Of a stretch of 64,000 bases of DNA, positions 55,250-64,000 are shown in pieces. The position numbers and the translations under genes were made by a program. Source of the DNA: Puccinia triticina (taxonomy: Eukaryota > Basidiomycota > Pucciniomycetes > Pucciniales > Pucciniaceae); NCBI RefSeq assembly GCF_026914185.1, contig NC_070562.1:7068001-7132000 (forward strand), read 5' to 3'. Positions within the stretch are counted from its first letter, which is position 1. Every line of letters begins with the position of its first letter. The notes under the pieces are model-generated. The model made no database searches and was not told the DNA's origin. It was given only the letters and a program-made list of their open reading frames with translations.

Positions 55250-56976
55250 GAGTGAGATTGGCCAGCCGCGGGCTGTGGCACCATCCCGTTTGATGGCTAC
55301 GGTGCAATCCTCCGCATCAGCATAGGGTGGGTGTATCCCGGGGACCTGTACTGTAGCACTGAAAGCAGGACCCACACCCGTATCCACCCCATCAAATTCT
55401 ACCAGGTACCCAAAAAAAGGTCACCTTAGCATTATTTGACATTTAAAATTGTCTACTTAATACCTTTGCAATAATCAGATACTTTCACAGCACCTTCCAA
55501 AGGGTACTATTTTCATGGTGAAAAGTTTAGGGAGTGGGCCAGAACATCTTTCAGATTTCATGAGAACATTTGCTCGGGAGGTAAAAGTAGGGTGGAGCAA
55601 CACATTGGTATAAACCTTTTCTGTTTGACAAATCAATGACGTAAAAATTTTCCCAGCAGTTGATTGATATCATTGGTCTTTTCAGGAAGGGGCTAGTGTG
55701 ATGCTAACAGGATTTTTGGAATGATGCTAGACCAGATTGCATGGCAGTATAATTGGTAGAGATAATTGTGATTTGGCAATGGGAGAAAATAGATATATTT
55801 TTGGTCTAGGTTTTTTGGCATGATGCTAGACCAGATTGCATGGCAGTATAATTGGTAGAGATAATTGTGATTTGGCAATGGGAGAAAATAGATATATTTT
55901 TGGTCTGAGAATTACATGAAGAGGAATTTCCAGAGCCTTTAATTAGGGAAAATTTCAATTCTGAATACTTAGGCTGTAAAATACTTATGATTCATTAAGG
56001 GGGTCTCAAGACCAGCAGTAGAAATGTGATAAAGTCAGTGGCACTTATAGTTGGGATACCCTTTTTGAAAAATGAAGAACTGAGAAAATTATTTGTTTTG
56101 CCAATTATAATTTTTGGACATTTATCAAGGACATTTTTTGCCACAATTTATTATTGAAAGTGGTGAATAATATACAGTAATACCACCAATTGATGTTTCA
56201 ATCATTCAAACATGTTGATCATCACCACTGAAATGACCAGTGTTCACTACAAATAACTTGTATTTTGGAGAAACACATCTATTCCACTTCCCACTAAGAA
56301 TGCAATTCAATTGTTACAAAATTGTTAAAAATTGGATAAATTGCCACTTCCAATATGAAAATTTGGGTATCAATATCTTAATCAAACAGTGTACACATCT
56401 ATTTGCGCACCTAACAAAAATACATACCAAGTAAATATAATAAATAGCTCAGCAAGGCTTTCTTTGAGAAAAGGAATGAATTTCAACCGTGGTAATAAAT
56501 ACTATGTTTCTTCACGCTTATGATTTTTCACCATGTCCAGTCTATAGAATTAGATCTACCAGTCTAATTCTAAAACTTTTACAACTATAGGGCATATGTT
56601 GCCAATTGCTCTTCAGCCTCCCAGTGACTTCCCATAATAACTCAGAAAGGGTTTTTGTGCTGAGGAATAAGGACATAATGTGAAAAAAGAAACATTAATT
56701 GATTACTCCATGCTCCCAATTTTTTTTACATCAGAGTGCACATCTAAAATGTGATTGATTGCTTCTTGCTCCCAAATTTTTACATGTTCAGTTCTTATAA
56801 CCAAAAAGTTATAGGCACTTGGGGATAGGAATAATGCTTTATCCCCACTCAAGCTGGAAAATATTTTGAAGCCGGAGTCAAAGCGGGTTTGAAATATTGT
56901 TTTGCACCCGTGGTGTACGGATCACCTCCACTCAACGCTTCACCCACGTTACCGGCATCACCTTGACGCACCGCTT
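55250..56976. other. KDZ internal spacer, no gene seen
   Basis: AT-rich non-coding stretch between the two divergent KDZ genes, interrupted at 56982 by the LTR element. It contains the 99-bp duplication below. Near 56890-56981 a GC-rich repeat (CACCGCTTCACCC type) forms the target of the LTR element. Confidence 0.5.
55709..55906. repeat. 99-bp tandem duplication
   Basis: Two adjacent copies (55709-55807, 55808-55906), nearly identical over the whole length; recent slippage or unequal exchange. Confidence 0.9.
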
Positions 56977-56981
56977 CACCC

Positions 56982-57112
56982 TGATGGAACTCAGACGATG
57001 ATATCGGGGAAAACTATGATGGTAATGGTGATGAACTTGCTCGACTGAGCCTCTGGCGGAGGAGACGTAGTCTTCTCCGCAGCCGAGTAACCCTGTGACC
57101 CAAGTCACAACA
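56982..57112 (-). repeat. 3' LTR of the non-autonomous element
   Basis: 131 bp; lacks the 13-bp AGAGAGCCGCAGC segment of the other LTR. Confidence 0.88.
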
Positions 57113-57122
57113 GCCCCCCCTC
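57113..57122 (-). other. Polypurine tract of the non-autonomous element
   Basis: Minus strand GAGGGGGGGC abuts the 3' LTR, similar to the CAGGGGGGGC of the Copia. Confidence 0.65.
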
Positions 57123-57231
57123 GGCAAGGCTCTAAGAAACCTACCACCAAGAAAAGGCTGTGTCTACATACAAGCTGAGAAAGAGAATAGACTTAAAAAA
57201 AATTGAAAGATGAAAAAATAGAAATGAAAAA

Positions 57232-58701
57232 CTAGAAATCTTCATCATAACAATCAAAGCTTCCGCCATCATCAAACTCTTCACAACCAGCCTCATAATT
57301 TTCAAACTCAGTGTTACCATAATCATTGAAATCTGGATGGTCATTATCTATGTAGTTGTTCTCGGAGTTGTAGCTGTCATTGAAATTGTTGTTTTCAGAG
57401 TCATAGTTGTTGTTGACTGAGGTGGATTGATCAGAGTAGTTGGGATAGTGATGTTCAGATAGTCGGGATGAGGAATGTTGAGGAGATAAGGAAGATTCAT
57501 GAGAGGCTGGGGAGATATTGTTGAGGCTGTGAGTGTGCAGGTAGGAATTACGCCAGCGGGTTTCTTGCAGGTGTTGTTCGTTCAGGTGGACATTGTTTGG
57601 ATGTTGATTGCGCAGATTGAAAGCGTGCCGGCGGGGATCCTGTGGTTGAAAACGCTGATTCCGGTTAAATATTGGCCTCGGAGCTTTGTCTTCAGAGGCG
57701 CTGTCATCATTGCGCAAATCATTGATTGGAGTCAGACGAAAGGATCTGTAGGGTGTACGTTGTCGAGGTGTTCTTGATAGCAAAACTTCATTTTTGTGGT
57801 CAGAGAATCGCTCCTCGGGCCGTCTCAAAACGAAGGGAGTCCGAAGCGATGGAACGAACGGACGTCTAGGAGTCATGACGGGGTCCGGCAGCGGCGCAGG
57901 TGTTAGGATCGGTCGAAAGAAAGCGGTATTGTCGGATGAAGCATGTACCGTTTGAGTAGTCAGAATAGAACCAATAACGGAGTTAGATTGGTGGCCATCT
58001 TTGCTTTTGTTGCTGTGAGAATGCGGTGGATCCACTTCGAGCTCGATGGGTGCCGCAGGTGTTGAGATAGGATAACAGCATTCAGGACCTAGTTCAACCT
58101 CTAACTCGGGCTGATCATCCAAATCTGGCTGGTCTTGCAACTCTGATGACAGCTCAGAATCAATCAAAACATCAACATCTCCGGCTATCGAGCTCTCGTC
58201 ACAGTCACTGACAACGCTTGCATCTTGCATCTCCTCCAGCAATCGATGGTCTTCTTCGCGAGGATCATTAACCGTTTGATGCCAATAACTCGATTGCAGA
58301 CTAAGACTCCGCGCAACAGTTTGGGGTTTGAGTGGTCCGTGTCGACCTTGAATACAGACTGGCCGATGACTCGCTGAACACTGCGCCGTGCTTGCATTTG
58401 GAGTGCTATTGAATTTGAAACAATTTGTCGAAGGGACGGACGGTGGGGTCTGACGAGTACTTTGAGACCTCTGAGAATGTGTTTTTGGGTGCCCTTCTTT
58501 CCATGTCCGGGAACGAAGAGTCGGTCGCTTCCAGGATGACTGTTGATGAAAACCACCGTGCAAATTCTGGGGAAATCCAATCTGATTGAATGTCGGAGTG
58601 GGCCCGCAGGGGATCGGAGCTGAGAAATTTCCAAGAACGGCATTCAAGTCCGCCAGGAATAGACAAATTCGACCGTGAGCGCCGTACAGGTGGGGATCCA
58701 T
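57232..58701 (-). CDS. ORF of the non-autonomous LTR element, unknown function (489 aa)
   Basis: Uninterrupted frame from ATG 58701. The first 30 residues are hydrophobic/mixed (RICLFLADLNAVLGNF). Residues about 40-140 are Ser/Thr/Arg-rich, 150-220 acidic (DQPDLDDQPELEVELG), 240-330 Pro/Arg-rich (PLPDPVMTPRRPFVP), 340-400 Gln/Arg/His-rich, and the end is Asn/Asp/Tyr-rich and acidic. No retroviral motif (DSGA, DDE, YxDD), zinc knuckle or Gag-like helical domain was found. A basic middle and acidic tail could suit RNA packaging, but that is speculation. The frame has no TGA decay, unlike the KDZ genes around it, so it is younger. Confidence 0.6.
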   Translation of the reverse strand: MDPHLYGAHGRICLFLADLNAVLGNFSAPIPCGPTPTFNQIGFPQNLHGGFHQQSSWKRPTLRSRTWKEGHPKTHSQRSQSTRQTPPSVPSTNCFKFNSTPNASTAQCSASHRPVCIQGRHGPLKPQTVARSLSLQSSYWHQTVNDPREEDHRLLEEMQDASVVSDCDESSIAGDVDVLIDSELSSELQDQPDLDDQPELEVELGPECCYPISTPAAPIELEVDPPHSHSNKSKDGHQSNSVIGSILTTQTVHASSDNTAFFRPILTPAPLPDPVMTPRRPFVPSLRTPFVLRRPEERFSDHKNEVLLSRTPRQRTPYRSFRLTPINDLRNDDSASEDKAPRPIFNRNQRFQPQDPRRHAFNLRNQHPNNVHLNEQHLQETRWRNSYLHTHSLNNISPASHESSLSPQHSSSRLSEHHYPNYSDQSTSVNNNYDSENNNFNDSYNSENNYIDNDHPDFNDYGNTEFENYEAGCEEFDDGGSFDCYDEDF

Positions 58702-58881
58702 TCAGACGTTGAGAAAATATTTGAAGAGATTGAACGTAGAGGTGAATAATTAAGAGAATTAAAAAAAATCTGGTATGTTGCTTCAGGTTGGGAAAGAGGA
58801 GGATCAAAAGCCGGTATTCTGCGTCGGTATAAATTTTTTCTTCAGCAAATAAACTGGAATAACAGGAGCGAGACACCTTAA

Positions 58882-58893
58882 GGGCTCATAACC
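58882..58893 (-). other. Primer-binding site, initiator tRNA-Met half
   Basis: GGTTATGAGCCC on the minus strand, directly next to the 5' LTR; identical to the first 12 bases of the Copia primer site. Confidence 0.75.
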
Positions 58894-59037
58894 TGATGGA
58901 ACTCAGACGATGATATCGGGGAAAACTATGATGGTAATGGTGATGAACTTGCTTGACTGAGCCTCTGGCGGAGGAGACTTAGTCTTCTCCGCAGCAGAGA
59001 GCCGCAGCCGAGTAACCCTGTGACCCAAGTCACAACA
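58894..59037 (-). repeat. 5' LTR of the non-autonomous element
   Basis: 144 bp; TGTTGTGACT...GAGTTCCATCA on the element strand. Confidence 0.88.
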
Positions 59038-59749
59038 CACCCACTTGACTGGCACCCCCTCCACCCACCGCTTCGCCAACTTGACGCGCCGCCCCCTATT
59101 GCGAACTGCCAGCAATTATTCTCCATCGTGGCCAACTGCCATCGGCATCTCACCCAAATAAAGAGTAAGTCTTTCTGCATTGTACGCATTGCCAACTTGA
59201 CTTGATGCACTTGCCTTGGAGCTGGACCTTCAAAGAGTGATCCCGATCTACTTAAGAACTTGGTTGGGACACTCTTTGAAGTATAGCTTCTTCATGCTAG
59301 CTGCATCAAGGAAAGACTAGTCTCATCTGCTTGGGCACTTGCTTCTTGCTAACGCTTTCATTCATTTCTCCACATGTTAGGCTGTCAGTTTTCGACTTTG
59401 CAATTGATCATTTAACCCTCTACATGATCAATTGTTCAACCCTCCATTGATTCCAGCTTGATTCGGCATTTTTCCAACATTCTCGTTGACTCGCCTTTGC
59501 TCGTTTCCAACAACCAACTCAAATCTTACAAGGCCCTTGCCCGACTCCCCATCTCGCATGAATCGAAAGACTTAAATGCATCCGATACTGCTTGGAATTT
59601 AAACCACAAGTCTTCTGGCCGCCCGGCGCCGAATGAGAATCACCAATTATATTTTCCAGGCACGTAGCTTACTGTCATTCACCTTACTTGCACAAGGTTC
59701 TTATTCTCTTTTTGCATGTGAAACGCTTGCTTTTTTAAATACACACAGG
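59038..59749. other. KDZ transposase 5' region
   Basis: Starts with the rest of the GC-rich repeat broken by the LTR insertion (CACCGCTTCGCC), then AT-richer leader sequence. A short frame (59458-59667) has no motif. The transposase promoter should lie here; no TATA box was defined. Confidence 0.4.
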
Positions 59750-62700
59750 ATGGCATTAAAACTCTACAAGACTCCTGTGAGCGGCACCCTCACTCAACGA
59801 CTTCGAAGAATGCGAAACGCCGAACGGATTGCTGCCGCACGTACAAGATTTCTAGGTCTGCAATTGGCTCGTCGTGATATTGAGAACCAACAACTGTCTC
59901 GCGATCAAGAGGTCATTGAACATCTGATGGAGAACCCATACGAGCCCGAATCAGGTACCAGTGGCAATCACACAAGCCCCGACACACTGGATGACGAGTG
60001 GTTAACGTTAGTTGCGCCCCTTGATGAAGACGACGACCTTGATCGAGCGATCGAAGCAGACAAGGAGCGTTGGCGACAGGAAGCCCAGCAATTCAACTGG
60101 ACAAGCGTTATGGACCAACTGTTTGCGGTGTACATCGACCTGAAGGGCCGCACAAAGAACTGGTCTGGTCAAAATGCGTATACTCCTTTTGTTAGATGCA
60201 ACTGTCTTCCACAAGAAAAGAGAAGTCGCTTTGTGGACATGGTGGATATATTCAGTAAGTCCCCATGATGTCTGCTTGCTCGGGTCAGAATCAGATTTTT
60301 ACAATTTCTAATTATCAGGCCAGCATCGAATTAAGTTCAAATTTTGCAACTGCACGAGCAATGCTGTTTGTCTCCTCAAGCACGGTTTCCTCCCAGCATC
60401 ACCCATCAGACCTCAAACCGCTTTTTCCCTCCCCCTGCTCATTTTTCATCATCATTTATGGAATAACTGCCAAGTTGGCACCTTTCCATTCACGACTGCC
60501 TTGCGAGATTGGCTTGAACCTCGGTCCGAACGATTATTTGCTCGTAAACAGAAACATGTGAGTACTTTTCAGTATTACTGCTTCCGGTGCAGTACTTGTC
60601 ATCTGAACCTCAAACCTCACACTCCTCACACTTTTAGGCTCGCGAGATGCGGAAGCCTTTTTCTTCGGCCATTGATCTTTATCGTGCGTTGGAAAATAAG
60701 TCAACCGAGCTTGTATATAATGTTCTACAACTGGAACCGCAAGAGATCCTTGCAACTGAGTCTTGTCCTGCCTGTTTCGGCCCCTGTCCACCAAACGCCA
60801 AAGACTACCCGGACGCCACACGAGACAAGCTAATTGTGTGCCTTGATGGTAATTTCCAACATCGACATCACGCAAATGCTAGCAAGGACTACCGACCTCT
60901 TCAAACTCCTCGAATATTCCTCAAACCCCACGAGTTTGATGATATGAAACGGGTCATAAGGGAAAAGGAAATCGAGCTCAGCCCCCCTTCAAAGGTCATT
61001 TCAACTACTTTCCTGTCAGGATTTCATGAAACCCAATCACTAAAAACTATTTTGAATTGATAATCATCAGGCCGATCGGTGTACTGATTCACATAAGGCT
61101 GCAGATGATAAGCGCAATGAGTCTACTTGGAAGGGCTGTGATGATACAGGACTCATGGGCTGCTGCTGTCGACATGACTCAGCCATATATATGGGTAACA
61201 TATTCAAGTCTGGCGAGCAACGATGTCTTCCCATTGCTATTATCGACAAGCTAATTTCGGAGTGTGGCGAGGAACGGAAGTTTGGAATTCTCTACGACAT
61301 CGGATGCTCTCTTGATAAATACATGGATGCGGTGAGTTTATTATTCTCTGTTCTGTTCTTGTGTTTCTACTTACATCTTATTTGTCTGAGTCATTTAGAG
61401 AAATCTGCTTTCGGAACATCGCCATCAAATCAAGTTTGGGACTTCCGTATTTCATGCCTATGTTCACAACTGGGTCTGTCAGCTCGATTATCACCCCCGG
61501 TACAATACAGGATGGGGTCTCTCAGATGGCGAGGGGCTTGAACGCCTATGGTCTTCTCTTTCAAAACTAGTCAGCCCACTACGATACGCAACAAGGAACC
61601 ACTGACTGGGTTCAATTGCCCACTGTTTGACATATCTGAATTTAACAGGTATCACAAATTTACGTAAGTATTTATTCACCAACCCCAAAATTTCCAAAGG
61701 TTAACTCTTCAAAAATTCTAGCTTCGTGGCTTGAGAGGAAATTTCGAAAAGCCTTGAAACGCCGTGACAAAGCTCGAGCAATTCTCTCTGGCCTGCAAAA
61801 CATTCAAAACCCGCACTCATCAACGCCCACAAACTACACAATTGAATTTTTCAAAGAACAGTGGAATGCACAGCGGAATTTTCAAACTAATCACACAGAG
61901 GATGAGGAAGAACGTTGTATGAAGTTGGTCTTGTTGTACAAGAAAGAGGCTGTTCTAGAACTCTTGAGGCAAGTGTTTGTGAATCAATTCAATCCACGTT
62001 TACTTGTCTAATAGACCCATATTTTTAGGAATTGCTTGCGCGGACCTGAGATATTTTTAGCTACTGAAGAAGAAGTGAACGATCTTTTGGCTTCCATCTT
62101 AGAGCTTTCAGAAAATCTGCGGGAGGAGCTGAATGAATTAACAGGTGAACAGGACATGTGTGGTGTGATGAATGGTATGTTTCATATGTCTTATAACTGG
62201 TACGGTGATTTGTGAATGATCTGACTTTCTTGCTTGGAACAGATGAAGAATCAAAACTTCTTTTGCTCCTCTGGAGCGCCAAAGCAGACCTGTTCGTACA
62301 GGCAGTACACATCCAAGCCAAAAAGCACCCTCTTCTTGAATCAAAATCAATCGGTGCACGTTTGGGTACAAAGCTCAAGGAGAAAATATACAAAGCCCTA
62401 CAGGCGCGCCGACCAGCGGTCAAGAAGTACATCGATGCCTTCAATCGATGCTTTGCCAATTATGTCACAAAGTTCCCCAATCAGAAACTGAGTGATGCAG
62501 CTGACTATCCCCTGACGTATGACAATTTTGTTACCTTCGAGATCGATCATCGGTTTTGGAATGATGGTCTATACTACCATTCCAAAGCTCCTTGGGCAAT
62601 CGATTGCGATGTTTGTGCGGGGATTACTGCAACATTAACTCTCAGCCGGGCGCAAGAGGAATTGCAGCTTCTTGCCCAAGAATTGTGCCGGGCTGTGGGA

Positions 62701-63226
62701 TGGGGAGTGGCTTACTACAATTGACTGGAAAAATCAGTAGCCTACCTTGCAGATCGTCAGTTCAGGTGTTTGTGCCATTGATTTATTTTTAGATAAAGAT
62801 GCTCTGACAATGTAACCTTCAACAGGTATTTCTCAATTGGATATCTATTTGGCAGACGGTGGCCAAGAGCTTTCCCCAGATCACGTGGATCAATTGTTGT
62901 TTGGCGGTTTTTTGCAAAAATACAAGTATATTGTAATCAAGCAAGAGATTATGCGACGCTTGGAAGCTCATGGTGCATTAATGCACCAGTGGTCGGATAA
63001 GATTCACTGGCTGTGGCAGCAATGTCAACCTCTGGCCAACCGGGACTACATATCAGACTGGGATCAAATGATTTACAAGGTAAAGGATGGTAATCCATTA
63101 GCGGCTGAACTATTTGGTGGTGTTGATGAAGAAATGGAGGAAACAATCCTTGGTGTGGAACTGGACGATGGTGAAGATGCAGCGGACGGAGCCCTCATAT
63201 CTGCCACCAAAGGGGAAACCGAATGA
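59750..63226 (+). pseudogene. KDZ transposase (977 codons, two in-frame TGA)
   Basis: Nine exons: 59750-60254, 60319-60557, 60638-60994, 61071-61331, 61399-61663, 61722-61968, 62029-62174, 62243-62755, 62826-63226 (2934 nt). Intron 6 has a GC donor (GCAAGT). The Cys-rich KDZ N-terminal region shows FKFCNCTSNAVCLLKHGFLP, PIRPQTAFSL and LLIFHHHLWNNC; then CPACF. The RNase H-like core has VCLDGNFQHRHHAN (first Asp), ADRC, CCCRHD, GILYDIGCSLDKY (second Asp), FGTSVFHAYVHNWVCQLDYH and LSDGEGLERLWSSLS (Glu). A long helical C-terminus follows (GWGVAYYN, KSVAYLAD, QWSDKIHWLWQQ) with an acidic tail. TGA codons at 61603-61605 (codon 523, where Arg is expected in NHRLGS) and 62722-62724 (codon 834, before LEKSVAYL) break the frame. 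Confidence 0.9.
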
Positions 63227-63552
63227 ATCATAGCAACACTGCGATGATGTTAGATTATACTTCATGTCTTTCTTGGTCCACATTTTGCACTTGTTTTTTA
63301 CATCTCTCTTCTGTTTTTTACATCTCTCTTCTCTCAATTCCATTTTTTTCAGGCCTCTCAGTTTTTCTTTTAACCCTTAAATCTCCATGTATGGCAGAAA
63401 CATTTAGTTGTAAATCTATCCAGATGTTTTGTCACCATATTATCTGTCTCAATATTGAACTTATTTTTCAATTCCAATTTGCATTTAATGAGAGTAACAA
63501 ACTAATACAAAATAACAAGAAAGCAACTGGGTGGTGTGTAGAATATATGGAA

Positions 63553-63915
63553 GCTTCAAATTGATGTGTTGTATTGAAGTTGAGCTGAGCTGAGTGTGCG
63601 TTGATGCTGTTTCCGGAGCACGATGTGAGCTCGGCAGCCGGTGTGGGCTGAGGAGTGATGTTGAGAGGCCGGGTGATGTTTAGTTACTTGGTGGGGTGAT
63701 GTGTTGTGAGGATCATGTAAGGGTCTGGCTGGGAGGATACATTGGGAGGGGTTCTTGAAGACTTGTCGGATTTCAGGGGGGATGAAGGGTTTGAGGCTCA
63801 AGAGGTTTGGAGGATCTCAGAGGGCATTTCTATAACCGTGAGTTGTGTACTATAGGCACCGCCGCGCGCGGGTTTTGTGTATGTGTATAGTATGGGGTAT
63901 AGTAGTGGCCACGGG
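63553..63915 (-). repeat. KDZ right terminal inverted repeat
   Basis: Inverse copy of the left end, with shorter inner part (about 363 bp). Forty bases beyond the end, outside the target repeat, GTGGCCACGGGGGTG (63957-63971) resembles the terminus again, possibly the edge of another related element running out of the window. Confidence 0.92.
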
Positions 63916-64000
63916 TGGATGAGGGTGACAATCTCGACGGCAAGTCACCGTTCCTCGTGGCCACGGGGGTGAGTTGCGCAAAAGGGAGCAATTCTGAGTC

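Larger units (their letters stand above)
56982..59037 (-). mobile_element. Non-autonomous LTR retroelement with a single novel ORF
   Basis: LTRs at 56982-57112 (131 bp) and 58894-59037 (144 bp), starting TG and ending CA, differing mainly by a 13-bp insertion. Target duplication CACCC (56977-56981, 59038-59042). On the minus strand: 5' LTR, primer site GGTTATGAGCCC, a 489-codon ORF, a G-rich polypurine tract, 3' LTR. The primer site is the same initiator tRNA-Met anticodon-arm complement as in the Copia at 3381-8917, and the polypurine tract has the same GGGGGGC end. No protease, integrase or reverse transcriptase is encoded. Size and short LTRs are between TRIM and LARD elements; mobilisation by a Copia element is inferred. 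Confidence 0.88.
51181..63915. mobile_element. 12.7-kb KDZ-superfamily DNA transposon with long TIRs
   Basis: A 12,735-bp unit bounded by inverted repeats starting CACCCGTGGCCACTAC (51181) and ending with the inverse at 63915. It is flanked by the 8-bp direct repeat GATGAGGG (51173-51180 and 63916-63923). The outer 360-385 bp of the repeats are highly similar; weaker similarity continues to about 51740 and 63400. Inside are a KDZ transposase gene (+), a divergent companion gene (-) and a nested LTR element (56982-59037), without which the element would be about 10.7 kb. Both genes have in-frame TGA codons, so this copy is probably dead or needs help in trans. KDZ elements are known to be large and abundant in basidiomycetes. 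Confidence 0.93.

Overview
The window looks like nuclear DNA of a basidiomycete, most likely a rust fungus (Pucciniales, Puccinia-like). Genes carry many short GT-AG introns (about 45-100 bp), the housekeeping proteins look fungal, and the rest is dominated by transposons typical of expanded rust genomes (KDZ, hAT, Harbinger, Helitron, Copia, Gypsy). The organism call is inference from gene structure and element content, not from a marker gene.

Layout. 1-22 kb is a transposon graveyard: a Helitron 3' end (to 497); a 5.5-kb Ty1/Copia element (3381-8917, TSD TTCAT) inside a decayed Gag-like ORF; a Helitron helicase relic ending at 13920; a 5.9-kb Ty3/Gypsy chromovirus (14263-20211, TSD AAAGT); a 14-unit hairpin minisatellite (20318-20928); another Helitron end (21787) beside a hAT fragment. 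22-29 kb holds a SINE-like sequence, a RING-H2 protein and two divergent housekeeping genes: NDUFS8 (complex I) and a lysine-methyltransferase-like protein. 29.8-33.0 kb is an apparently intact Harbinger element (TSD TTA). 33.2-39.5 kb is a repeat-exon gene of unknown function split by an apparently intact hAT element (35817-38961, TSD GTTACAGA). 40-45 kb holds NDUFS4, thymidylate kinase and a 536-aa putative secreted protein. 48.9-50.6 kb is a secreted GDSL esterase. 51181-63915 is a 12.7-kb KDZ-superfamily DNA transposon with long inverted repeats and an 8-bp target duplication (GATGAGGG). It has a transposase gene on + and a divergent 918-codon companion gene on -. A 2.06-kb LTR element with a single ORF lacking retroviral motifs (56982-59037, TSD CACCC) is nested between them.

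How it fits together. Real exon-intron models could be built by reading frame and splice phase for NDUFS8 (6 exons), the methyltransferase (7), NDUFS4 (5), thymidylate kinase (3), the GDSL esterase (8), both Harbinger genes, the hAT transposase, and the KDZ transposase (9) and companion (6). In the older elements (KDZ genes, Gag-like ORF) every interruption of an otherwise continuous frame is TGA, six in all, five of them preceded by T. This fits C-to-T decay of CGA codons at (T)CG sites. The young Copia and the hAT and Harbinger genes have open frames; the Gypsy has one frameshift. Points I regard as most worth following: the complete KDZ element and its companion gene; the non-autonomous LTR element sharing primer-site and polypurine signals with the Copia; the self-priming arrangement of the Gypsy; and the composite secreted protein.
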